From positions 1,486,001 to 1,550,000 of the forward strand of contig NC_092192.1 of the NCBI RefSeq assembly GCF_043641665.1: 64,000 bases of DNA, written 5' to 3'. A program made the position numbers and the translations under genes. Each line of letters starts with the position of its first letter. Position 1 is the first letter of the stretch. Of this stretch, positions 10,060 to 20,870 are shown one piece after another. The DNA comes from Enoplosus armatus (taxonomy: Eukaryota > Chordata > Actinopteri > Centrarchiformes > Enoplosidae). Below the pieces are notes generated by a model. The model was given only the letters and a program-made list of their open reading frames with translations. It had not been told where the DNA came from and made no database searches.

Positions 10060-12752
10060 TGGATTCAGGTGACGTCAATGCAGACCCGCATTCATTGACA
10101 GAACACGTCTTTTATAATTGTAGATCCTGTTTACGGAGGCATCGCTGCTTCTGTTCTTCTAAGGTGTTCACCAGTGAACTCTGGCCTTTTATTCCAATTT
10201 ATGTCAGCTGAACATTTTCAGATAAATGTCAAAGAAACAGCAGAACAATGGCCGAATACATTTTCTGTTTTTTGATCATTTTCGTTTCAGGCTTTAATTT
10301 TTATTTTCTTCATTTGATGCTGCCTGATATTCATAAATGAAGAAGATAGCTGGTCACAATTCACAGACTTATTAAATAATGTAGGCAGGGACCTTGATGA
10401 GAAATTGAAATACCACGGAGAACCACGTCAATCTTAATGATTCTTCTTTGAATGCGACGAAAGACACAATCTGCTCCGATTCCTGTTATTTCACGCTTCA
10501 TCAGGCCATCGAAGAATACCAGAGTGCAAAGGTATTTTCCAATTCCTACTGTGGCCATTTAGGGATGTATGTAGCCAATAATGCACTAAACAGGACACTA
10601 ACATATAAATAAAAAAACAGACATATAAAAATGTGTGTGTGCGTTCCCATAAAATCTCAGACAGTATCATGAATATAGTGTATTTTCCATCAGCCTCCAC
10701 AGCTCCTCATTGACAGGATGTAATAAAACCTCATGCTGTCATGACTGCATCAATGAAAAAGAGTTCAGTCTGGCATATTTTATATCTAGAGTGTAAAATA
10801 AAGTTCTGTTGGTTTGAACAAAGTTTGGTTGATTTCAAAAAGGCGGTTTCACCTCTGGTTTCAGACGGGAATCTGTCAGGAGCTCCGTATTTCCAGCTGG
10901 GATTTATCAGAGTGACACTCTTCTGTGTGAATGACAGGGCAGTAAGGAGAGTTTGCAGAGCTGCCAACACAAGTCGAACTCTCAGAAGAGCTGCCGACTG
11001 TGACTGAGATGCTGAACAACCAGGTCCTGGAGATCCAGAGAATATCACTGAGCGGACTGAGATTATCAGAGATTATTCTTCTCTGCTGGTCGAATAAACT
11101 GGTGAAAGAGGCGTTAGTTTAATGTACGAGGCTCACGGCTGAAAGCTGCACGTACACCTACACGAGGACAGTCTTTGCAGCTTTTTGTGGTAAGTAGATG
11201 GATTACTTTCACATTTTATTGAACGCAACTTTGGTGTATTTGCTATTATTACATGTATTTTATTATTAGTTATTATCCTGAAACTTTTTTTAAATGACTT
11301 TCAGCGGGACTACAGAGCCTGGACAATGCTGTCAGAGCCACGGCCGCTTCAGAGAACATAACACACTGAGATCCAGCAGTGGGGGCGCTCACGACTCCCA
11401 GTCAACAAAGACGCCTGTATCCATTAGCCGCCTTGTCAAATACTTTGGTTTTGGTGAAAAAAAGAATTCACTGCGATTAATAGCAATTTGAGGCATGTGA
11501 CGACTATGACAAGCAGCAAAGCCAACAGAATTATCGACCCCCCCATATCTAACATTTTCTCCCTTCTTCCAAACAGATCCAGAGACCTTTTCTGTAAGTA
11601 CGGTACTCTCACAGTGTCAATACCGAACAGCGTGTCTGAATGAAGTAAAACAATCAAATCCCTCCATCTCCATCTCAAATATTCATGAACCTTTTTCATT
11701 CTTTTGATGGTCAGGGAGAAAAACATCAAGTGAAGTCGTTTAAAAAACAGCAAACGTGGACTACAGAGCAGTAAATTAGATCATTAAAATGAACGTAGTC
11801 ATGACAACGTTTGTAGGGAAACAACAGTACGTTGACGCCCCGATCGATGGCCTTCGAGCAGAGCTGCAGATGTGAGGGACGTGGACTCCGTTGAGGCTTG
11901 GAGTCGTCTGGATTGCTTCTGTCCTCGCTTGTTCTCTTCGGCTTCCGCGGTTCTTATTTGCGGGTTTCTTCTGTGTTTACACTTCACAGCAGCCCTGCAG
12001 CACGCTCCCCACATGCTCCACAATCAGCACTGATTACAGCGACTTCCACCCTCACCTGCTGTGTTTGTTTGAATATTTCAGACATATTTTATCTATAATT
12101 AAATGAATGTTGCTTTGACTTAATCATGGACGCTCTCCCTCTTTTGTCTTTCCCATAAGCTGTGACAGCACAACACAGCACCGAACAGGAAAAGAAGAAT
12201 TCTTATGTTTTTTTTAAATTTTTATTTTGTCAATATATTCAAATTAGCTTGTACAGTATTTCCTAAAATTGTGGGGGTTTGAAAAAAAAAAACATCCATC
12301 TTCAATGAATGTCAGAACATGAGTTAATTCTTGGTCATTTACAGAAGAATTAGTTGTTTTAATGAACAACACTATATACAAATAATGAAAATCTGTACTA
12401 CTATATCTGTATTTTAAATAATATTGTATTTAAGATACTACTTAAACAAGAAACATGTCCCTGCAGTTTTCCTTTGTTTAGCAGCATGCAGTTGGAAAAA
12501 TTAAAAAATGATTTTAAAGCTGATTTTGTGACCATTGTAATTGTGATTTAGTCACTGTTGGTGTTTTACCTGCCTCTGTATTGACCTCGGAGAAAACAAC
12601 TAAACTGACATTTCCACACAGGCCTGAATCATTACCAAAAGGTGAGCGAGGTTAATGCAATAAATGAGTCCGCCCAGCAGGCGAGTGATGAGACTGACTG
12701 TTCTGTGTGTTATCACAGCGGCCCACGTCTTTCTGTTTGATCCACTCTTAAA
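10060..12752. other. Non-coding interval
   Basis: No gene recognised. A possible 115-nt intron (GTAAGT at 11190, TTTCAG ending at 11304) is described in the findings. Overlapping frames on opposite strands at 10731-11048 and 11799-12106 have no domains. An A-run lies at about 12281-12291. Confidence 0.35.
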
Positions 12753-12780
12753 TGTGTGTGTGTGTGTGTGTCTGTGTGTG
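12753..12780. repeat. (TG)n microsatellite
   Basis: TG dinucleotide run interrupted once by TC. Confidence 0.95.
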
Positions 12781-12942
12781 ACGTTAGTTACCATAACTCC
12801 AGATCCAGGCTCAGCCTATAAGTGACTGACAGACCGAACGCTTCCAAACTCTCCTCTTTGAATTATCAGCGAGAGAGGAGGAACTGTATTAGAAAAGATC
12901 TGTTCTTTGATTAAAAAACTCTGTATACTGGCAAGATCGTGA

Positions 12943-12969
12943 ACTACGGCTCCCAAGGTGCATTTTGGT
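12943..12969 (+). promoter_or_regulatory. Degenerate ZNF143/THAP11-like motif
   Basis: ACTACGGCTCCCAAGGTGC resembles the vertebrate ZNF143 (SBS) element ACTACAATTCCCAGAATGC, followed by an AT-rich step. Several positions differ, so binding is uncertain. A closer match lies at 24582-24605. Motifs of this type also occur inside repeats. Confidence 0.25.
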
Positions 12970-12980
12970 AAGAAACATCC

Positions 12981-14738
12981 AATCACCAAGGTTCAAATTC
13001 TGTTGCAGTTTTTAGTTCACTTTCAAAATGTGGGTAGAAGAGTTCAGCAGCTGTGGCACAGTATTTTGTTCCCAACTGTGTTGACAAAGCTTTCTGACCA
13101 ACGGCAGGCTTCTTCTTCATAGTATTGGTGGCTGAGACTCTTGAGCATCAGGTGTTTGGAGCCATTCACCAAACAAAGTTGAAATAATTACACACAACAT
13201 ACCTACGGCATCATAAAATCATTCAGACTTTATATAGAAAAATGTGGTCTCTATATTGAGGAATGATGAGAAACAGAAAACTTTCAAAATGACAATTTAC
13301 AGTGGAAACACAGTGAGAAAGGAACAGATTAGGGTTGGACCGTCAAACAGCATCTCTCCTGTTTAGCACTGAATTCATAATTGCATCCCCCGGGACACTT
13401 CAGGTTATTCAATATTCCAGGTCTCAGGTTGATAAAAGAGGAGAGGAAATCGGAGCGCTGCGGATCAGTTAACACCAGAGCCCTTCAAGAGCTTCTCACT
13501 AAGCTCTCGGAAGCAAAGGAGTTGTTGAAATCTTCTCTGCTATTGAATCAAAAGCTCTTTGACGCTGACAACCACCAGAGAGCTGTATCTGTAGTGAACT
13601 AGTTTTCCCAGCTGTGAATGCAAATTATAACCGTGAGATTAAGCTATGGGGCTTCTTAAAATTACTGCAGTTGAAGTGTCAGTACCCAGACCTGTAGTAT
13701 TTCATTTGTCAAAGCTGTATTAGCTCCATCTTTTAGGATGACTACAGGAAGAGATAAGCTCCAGTAGAGCAATGGAGAGATAATTAAAGAGTGCAGTGTA
13801 TGACATAAACAAAGAGAGAACGTGGGTGTGCATTAATATGAGCTTTAAATCAGGCTTCCCTGTTCAAGACACTGAGAGAAATGAGAGGGATCAGGGAAAG
13901 AGCAGGAAGTGAAGCTGGCTGCAGCACAGAGCAAGTGTCTGAGTGCAAATATTAAATATGATAACTGCACTGTGATGTTCAACATGTCCCTTTTTGTTTT
14001 GAATTTGGGTGTAATAAATGGTGCTACAAGAGGAAAACAAGACGCCTTCTCTGATTCACTTCTGATGTCAACAGGAACGTTTTTAAGAGCATACGTATTT
14101 GTTTGTGATTTCTGTGCGCTTGAGGTTAAACTGGCTCACCAAGTGAAAGACGTTCTCATTCCTCCCTCAGCGATGGGAGACACACACTCACCTTCGCTTC
14201 AAATCCTCCTCAGCGAGCCCACAGCGGGACGCGTATTGATTCTGACACACAAACACACAAACACACATGCACACTGCCTTAAGTGTTGATAGGAGGGATT
14301 AGTGCATAGATATAGGGAGTGTGTGAAACGTATGAAAGGGGGGAGAGAGGGAAAGGATACAGAGCAGCCGGAGAACAGAGCAGAGAGAAGACAGGTTTAG
14401 AAGAGGTTTTCTGTGACAGACACTTGAGGGAATAACCCATCTGCTAAATATTTCACAAGCTGAAGTTACCTCAACTTTATTTCAAGAAACTTTCCAGTGC
14501 ACTTCACGCCGTTGTTTTGTTAGTGCACTTGTGAGGACTCTACGAATGCTGTTCATCACTTTCTTTTAGTTTTACATTTAAATAAATAAGTTGTTCACAT
14601 CAGACAAAAGGCTTAGAAGAGCTCACCTCTGTGTTTGTGCATGAACTGCATTTCTCTTTTAAGCATTAACATGCGATCTGGACATCCTCAAGAAACACAC
14701 GCGTTAATGCATGGTGTAAACACATGATCAGGTTGGCC
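12981..14738. other. Non-coding interval
   Basis: No gene or clear repeat family. Includes short A/C-rich sequence at about 14250-14275 and ordinary AT-rich DNA. Frames at 13381-13602 and 13909-14289 have no recognisable protein. Confidence 0.4.
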
Positions 14739-15307
14739 AGACCACACCTGGAGGGGGTCTGGATTACATCGACAGCCAGGTGTAACTGCGATCTGTACAG
14801 CTTCACCACACTCTTAAGACAGCAAGTTGAAAGGTCACCTGACTCCGCCTCTTCCTGCTAGCTTACAGTAGTAGTAACAGTAGCTAGCAAGTTTTCCTTC
14901 ACAAAAGTGAAAAGTGTGTTTTTCAACTCTGTGGATCCAATCCAAAGATTGCAGGAATCATAGTACAATTAGTACATATAAGTACATCATCTTCACCAAA
15001 TACGCTGAACTCAATGGGGAGCACATTCATGATCAGCAAGCCGATTAACAGCAGCAGAGCGGAGTGTTCGTTCATGGGATTGCTTCCCTTGATCTGGGAT
15101 GCATCATTTATTTTGTTGAAAAGTCCACCAGTCCCGTCCAACTAATCTGCATATCAACTCGAACATTGTGATCTGATCACAATGCAGGACGAATGCAGAT
15201 GGTGTGAACACAAGGTGTAAATGTGAAGGCCCGTGGATCCGATGTCATTATTCAGATAATGTATCCGGATACAGATGACAGAATAACACCAGGTGTAGAT
15301 GTGGTCT
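14739..15307. mobile_element. Candidate ~570-bp MITE with decayed inverted ends
   Basis: The left end AGACCACACCTGG (14739-14751) corresponds to the right end CCAGGTGTAGATGTGGTCT (15289-15307) read on the other strand, with a 6-bp deletion on the left. GGTGTAA motifs recur inside (14782 region and 15214-15220), as in fish MITEs with GGTGTAAATG subterminal repeats. The interior holds a near-perfect palindrome at 15164-15184 and a GTATCCGGATAC palindrome near 15261. A minus-strand frame with a hydrophobic, signal-peptide-like start (14923-15141) lies within it and is probably incidental. No clear target duplication, so class and limits are uncertain. Confidence 0.35.
15164..15184. repeat. 21-bp palindrome (10-bp arms, 1-nt centre)
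   Basis: CATTGTGATC-T-GATCACAATG, perfect in both arms. It lies inside the candidate MITE and probably belongs to its hairpin-rich interior. Confidence 0.8.
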
Positions 15308-16805
15308 ATGTCATATTGGCAGGTGCTGCTCAGGATCAACTTTATCAGAAATGGTCCAGGTCTTCTTGATTTGAGCTTCCAGCGTTGTAGGAATTAAATT
15401 GAGGTCCCTACATCAGAATGGGGATCTTGAAATGATTCTGGTCTGTTTTGGTCCAGATGATAATCCAGCCTTGGTTCTGCAAGTCCAGTGTGGGGGAGGG
15501 GCCAGACTCACACTTCTTTTCCTCATCAAGAACGACCGAATCATCGCCACCACATTTTTGTTAGGATTTTATAGAAAGAGGCGTCGGGTAGGTAGGCCTA
15601 CTACAATGTTTTTCTCGGCTTCCTTTCAGGCTCAGTTCTCTCTCTACGCCACCAGCTATCTCTAGACAGCACCGCTGAATAATTCCCTTTCCACCTCTAT
15701 TTGGCCTTGACAGGCCGGGACTGGGACCCTGCAGCTCAACACCGCTGAGTCTGTGCCCCTGTAGTACGTAACATGTCACCATCCCTGTTGGTTATTCAGC
15801 TCTCCGCTGTTTGTCAAGCCCTCTGTGTTCACCTAACACCAGCTAGCTACACTTGTTTTCAGTTTGTTGGCCAGTCGCATGTCTGCTGCAGAGTCAATGT
15901 TGTGTTCTGGATGTGGGTAGCTTTTAACCCACTGAGATACTCACGATAGGTATTACAACTCTCTGGGCTGCGACACGCCACCAACAACCTTCATGCAAAG
16001 AGACAAAAATGTCCCTTAAGAAATTCATAGTTAATATCACATCTGTTTTTCTTCAGGCTGTGGTGCATGTGTGTTTCTTTGTGTCCATGGTTGGAAGACA
16101 GAAGGATAGATGTGTATACCGTGTGTATAATATAGCTTTAAAAATGCATCCGAAATGCTAGAATTTTTCAGCAAAACATGACATAAAGATAACAATTGGT
16201 TTCAATGCACACTTCAATGTTGATGTATGAGACAGATATCAGCTGTGAGAACTGGACTGTAGCGCTGCAGACAAACAAACAAACAAACGGCTGCTTTAAA
16301 CCTCCACACGTACAACAAAAGGAAAGGCAATTTTATATTTATAGCACAGTAAAATGCATGGACATCCTCCTTATATCCACCCTGCAGACATGCACACAGT
16401 AACTAATCATAAAGTCATAAGTCATAATCATAAGTTTGTTTCAGAGAACAGGGATTTGTCATGAATGTCATTACTTCACAGTATAAATGAATGAATACAA
16501 TGTGCTTTAATGGATCAGATACTACAAGAAAACTACAAGAGGCCTCTGAAATGTCTGTTGTGACTGCAGCATCTCCAACAGAAGCCTTTCCTCCTACGTG
16601 TTAATGTGTTGCGCACGCTGACATCCTTCCAGAGTGAGCTGCACTGAAGCTGTGAGAGGAGCACTGTCCACAGGGAAGTGTTTAGGAGAGATATGCTTAC
16701 AATTTTGATGACAGTATCGGCCAAATCAACGCAATGTAACCAGTAAAGAAGTTGCTCGACTGAAATTTGTAAGCTGAAAAGTGCTCAAAAACATTTCATA
16801 GAGCC
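15308..16805. other. Non-coding interval
   Basis: A short (ACAA)n run lies at 16271-16288 and a loose CATAA repeat at 16408-16436. Frames at 15399-15665 and 15561-15782 overlap on opposite strands and show no domain. No gene supported. Confidence 0.4.
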
Positions 16806-16975
16806 TTAAAGCTACAGTAGGCGATATTATTGAATTATAATTTTGGTTGAAATAACACAGACACACATCTTTTGAAGGAGCCCTTCAATTAAATATTGGT
16901 AGTGACACGCAGTGGTCAGAATTCGTTATTTCACCCCAAATTATAGTTCAATAATATCGCCTACTGTAGCTTTAA
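16806..16975. mobile_element. 170-bp MITE with ~50-bp inverted ends at TTAA
   Basis: The left arm starts TTAAAGCTACAGTAGGCGAT and the right arm ends with its exact complement. The arms pair over about 50 bp with few mismatches (roughly 16806-16855 against 16925-16975). TTAA at both extremes (16806-16809 and 16972-16975) behaves as a piggyBac-style target duplication. A TA duplication (Tc1-like) cannot be excluded. The interior is about 70 bp and non-coding. The very similar arms make the whole element foldable into one long hairpin. Mobility would need a transposase supplied in trans. Confidence 0.85.
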
Positions 16976-17764
16976 AGTCTTGAATCAACCCACTGCATTT
17001 GTCAAGACACTGCCTTCACAAGGGGAGGTATGGGACCCTTCATGAATGTTTTGGGTCAGCTACTCCCCTGCACCCCCACAAGACCTCATGTCTGGATCAA
17101 TCATGATATATGCATTTCTACTGTAGGATTAGAAATGCTCTACTACAGCAGTTGGCCTCAGTTGGGTGTTTGTTGCTAGTAGCAACCGCTACTGGCTATA
17201 AAGCAGTTACTGATTTTTCTTTATTCTTAACTGTGTTTTGTCCTATTTATTTTTAACGTGTTCGTAACTCGACAGCCTTTTGTCAGATCTCTGTCCAGGC
17301 TAATTGACAGGTATCTCACTCCAACACTGGAAATGTATTGCGGCTTTGCTGCGCGTCCGCACGCACCCTGAGGGCAGGAGGATGACGGCTAATTAAGGGT
17401 GGAAGCATCCAGGTACCCCAGTGTGGTCAAGGAGTCATAATACTTATAATACCCCCTTAAAATATGACGTCATGATATCTAAACTCTTCACATTTCTCAT
17501 GTTTATTAGGAATAATAATAATGAAACACAGTTACTAGTTATTGATCATGTAATCTCGTCATGTCCTCTTGATTTCATGAAAACACACAGTGATTTACAT
17601 TTTGGTATTGAGTTAGAAGCAACAGTCCAGAGGTCTGCATCATTACCTCTTTCTATTGAAATATATGACATAATGTGGATGAAATAAATGTACGTGTTAA
17701 GGTATATTTTGATGCAGTTTACATTACAAGATGAAAATGTGCTTCATAGAAAAATAAGCTTCAC
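16976..17764. other. Non-coding interval
   Basis: Nothing beyond a weak GTTGCT-AGT-AGCAAC hairpin near 17171. This interval follows the candidate exon on the minus strand and would be its downstream intron or 3' flank. Confidence 0.4.
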
Positions 17765-17934
17765 CTTCAGTATTGTCTTGGATGATGGGGGGCTGGTTTT
17801 ATACAGCAGAGTGTGTCGAGAGCCGCCCTCGACAGTCTGATGCCACCGGGGAGCTTGCGGAGAACACACTTCCTGTTGATTTGTCCTACCCTGGAGCAAG
17901 TGATGTCCTCCATGCAACCACAAGACATCCACAC
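17765..17934 (-). CDS. Candidate protein-coding exon, unidentified
   Basis: On the minus strand a strong acceptor (pyrimidine tract CTCTTTCTCTGTCTCTGCAG, with a possible branch point near TGTTACAG) precedes a 170-bp segment that ends at CTGAAG before GTGAAG, an acceptable donor. The segment is GC-richer than its flanks. Starting at its first base, it reads 55 codons with coding-like codon use (many C- or G-ending codons), seven cysteines including a CC pair, and a TGA just before the donor. That would suit a terminal exon. A second frame (phase 2) is open through the whole exon and would suit an internal exon. I recognise neither protein. No partner exon is visible in the window. Confidence 0.3.
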
Positions 17935-18000
17935 CTGCAGAGACAGAGAAAGAGATGTACTGTAACATGGACAGTGTATCATTCGCAGTTTGAATGTGCG

Positions 18001-18260
18001 AGCAGGTGACAGGCAGGAAACTGGAAAATCATGGGACACAGAGGGAGAGAGAAGTATGGAATGGAAAATACATACACAGAAACACAAAGGTGGGCTGGGA
18101 AGATGAGAGAGAGGGATGAGAGGAAGAGGAGAAGCAGAAAATACAACCAACATGGAGGCAGGGCCGAGGAAAGGCAGAAAATGAAGAGTAGTTCAGACAG
18201 AGATTAGTTTAGACTGCAGTTGCAGTGAGGAGCTGAGGAAAAACAGGAGTGAAAGCAGCT
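18001..18260 (+). repeat. Purine-rich tract
   Basis: A/G-rich on the plus strand (its complement gives the pyrimidine run upstream of the candidate exon). No tandem unit. The minus-strand frame extending into it is low-complexity proline/serine/leucine and is not treated as coding. Confidence 0.4.
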
Positions 18261-19518
18261 GTAGAGTTACAGAGGTTTAATACTACAACACTGCAATATG
18301 TTTAATGCACACCTTCCATACTCACACCAGATAGCCAACAGTGGGTTTATCAAAGCCCGTGTGCTGGAAACGACGCTGATCAGATCAGTGAGAGTGATTC
18401 AAAGCCATAAAACAAAAACAAGAAGCTGAAAGATGCTAAAACTCTCTGAGTTTGTCTGTCCGAGCATCACCTTCGACATTAGACGTAGTCATTTGACCCA
18501 TAGTTAGTGTAATAATATTGATGAGTGCAGCTGTAAGGTTGCCTTCTTCTGTCAGTTGCAGTTGGGTTAGCTTGCTGTCATGCTAATGCTAGCTGTGCAT
18601 GCTGCTTGGTTGATGTAGTCGCCATCATAACTTTCAACAAATGAAGTGACATTTCTTTGAACGGCAGATTGCGTGAGTAAGGACAGTAAAACACAACGAG
18701 GTTCACGGTAAAACTCAAACGTTTGGGAGTTGAAATTGTGTCACTGCTCCAGATGACTAGTGGAAAATCCTCAACCTTTATCCCTGTCACACCTTCCTGG
18801 TGGATGAAGACAAGGTTGAGGACACCCAGCAGCATCTCCAGTCCTCCATCAGCGCCTGCACAGGATTCAGGCACAGCACTGCATGTAGTAACAACCCTTT
18901 CTTATTTGAGGGTGTGCTTTGATTGTCTAGTCGCATCGCTGCAATGCCAACTAAGCGAGTTTGAATTCCAAATGGGTTGATGCTTTGGTTTGTGGTGTGC
19001 AATGTGTGCAAATGTTTGCTCCCCCCCCCATCCAGTGTGATGCCCCATCACCAGGTAATCCCCTACTCATCTGGACTGGACCATCTGGACAAGAACTGCC
19101 AAGCTAGTGGTGTTGTGGAAGCATTACATCCAAACTAGATTAGGTGACAAATGTGGCTACAGGGGCTTCAAAACCTGACGCGAAACCTCCAGAAGCATTT
19201 TGACGAACTGATGAAAATACAAAATAGCTCATTGCCATAAAAGCTATTGAAATGAATTACTTCTAATACTTAATCGAGTGAAACAGTACTTCAACCTATT
19301 TCCACACAGCCACTGCAGAGGAGGGCGGTGAAGTCGCCACATTCACTCTGCTTCCACATGTATTTGTTCATTAAGCAGATTTAGCAGTGAGGTTTCTGCC
19401 TATCCACAACCACAGAAGACCGTTTGCCTCAGTTTTACAGCAATGAGAGAAGGAATGAATAATGAACACGAAAGGGAAGACAAAGAGGCTTTTAACAAAA
19501 GAGGATTAGAACAAAAAG
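18261..19518. other. Non-coding interval, possibly repeat-derived
   Basis: Frames on both strands between 18578 and 19011 overlap and show no recognisable domain. A C9 run lies at 19021-19029. The part around 18500-19250 has the feel of an old DNA-transposon remnant, but I could not match it to a family. Confidence 0.3.
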
Positions 19519-19549
19519 GTGTGTGTGTGTGTGTGTGGGGGGGGGGGGG
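19519..19549. repeat. (GT)n followed by G13
   Basis: GT dinucleotides run directly into a 13-base G tract. A compound, unstable microsatellite. Confidence 0.95.
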
Positions 19550-20410
19550 CTGGAAAGCCAGACTAAGACATGAAACATACGGAGAGGGTGATAACGGGAC
19601 AGAGAGGGAGAAGTACTCGCTCCAACTAGATTTGGCTGAGCAGGGTCCCTTGATATGTAAATGCGCTTCTACAGTATGAAAGTTTGATGGCTGCTGAGGC
19701 TCGACGCGCAGAGAGGGGGCCAACAAAGCATGAAATATACATTACAACTTCAGGCATTGTGTTGGCAAGGAAAGGTGTGAGGCACGCACACACACTTACA
19801 CACACTGTTGTGAACACTCACACACAGAAACACAGTCAGTGAAGGACAACAGGGTCAGAAAGTCGAAGGGTTTCAGGGTGAGAGGAGGGAAGTGGGCGGG
19901 TTTCCCTATGTACATTCAGACGTCTTTGACTGTGAGAGAGAGAGAGTGTGAATGTGACTACGTTTATGGGATAGTACATCACATTTATGAGCTGTGTGTG
20001 TGTCTTGTGCTGAAGTTAAGTCCCACTAGAAGAGTCAATCCTGTGTGCATGTGTTGGGGAATGACATTTGGGGGCTCACAGATTCGTTTTCTTGGATCAC
20101 TCATTGTGGTTCGACGTGTGAGATCTGTGCTGCACCCCTTTAAAAAAGACAATATGGTTGTGAGTCAGGTCCTAAGGCCACTATTTTGGTGTTCTCTCAA
20201 TTATCACCTTTGATCATGATTTTCATCTCCATGGTCCAGGCTTTCAGGGAAAGCTTGCTACAGACGCATCCACTTAAACGACGTACAACAGCTCAACGGG
20301 CTTCGGGCTGCGTGACCTGCATGTGACTTTGATGAGCAATGAAACTCTGAGCCGGATCGAGTGAAACCCTGAAACAATGCCAGAAAACCCTGAAGCATGT
20401 CAGACGGGAT
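19550..20410. other. Non-coding interval
   Basis: Contains short CA-rich stretches around 19787-19825 (on the minus strand TG-rich) and a GA run near 19937-19948. No gene recognised. Confidence 0.4.
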
Positions 20411-20419
20411 GCTGCATGC

Positions 20420-20870
20420 CAGACACAAAGCAATGGTTTAGCAGGCTTTTCATTTTTAGCAACGTGTCTCGTGTGATCTTCCCCTCAGGCAGATACATTT
20501 TTTAAGATTTTGGAGAGAACCTATGAGTTGAGTTTGTTCTCAGCGAGATCAATAAATAAATCTGACCATGTTGGCCACCCACTAGTCACTGACCCTTTTC
20601 ACAGCAGACCTTTTGGCTCGTCAGAGCAGGAAAAGCGCAGGAGTAAATAATACCATGAATGAAGGCTCCGTCCCTTTAAGTGCCCCTGTAAGCCAGAGTC
20701 CTGCAACTGGCCGACCTAAATGGAATGCAGCCATCAGACCTGTTAGGCCACCCCATGCATCCTGACGATGTATTTATGGATTTGCTTTAAATGAATGGAG
20801 AGATATGCTCTTCTATCTGCATCATATATCCACAAAGCATCTTCTGCAATAAAGCAGAGTATTTAAGCAA
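20420..20870. promoter_or_regulatory. Candidate conserved non-coding block
   Basis: High-complexity sequence without repeats. It includes CTTTTCATTTTTAGCAAC near 20445-20462 and GGATTTGCTTTAAATGAATG near 20778. Stops occur in all frames. Similar in style to developmental enhancers, but this is only a judgement by eye. Confidence 0.2.

Noticed and set aside
17765..17934. TAFA-type chemokine-like exon
   Set aside because: Considered because of cysteine spacing and a KxGQ-like stretch, but the residues do not align and the conserved WW-C pattern is absent.
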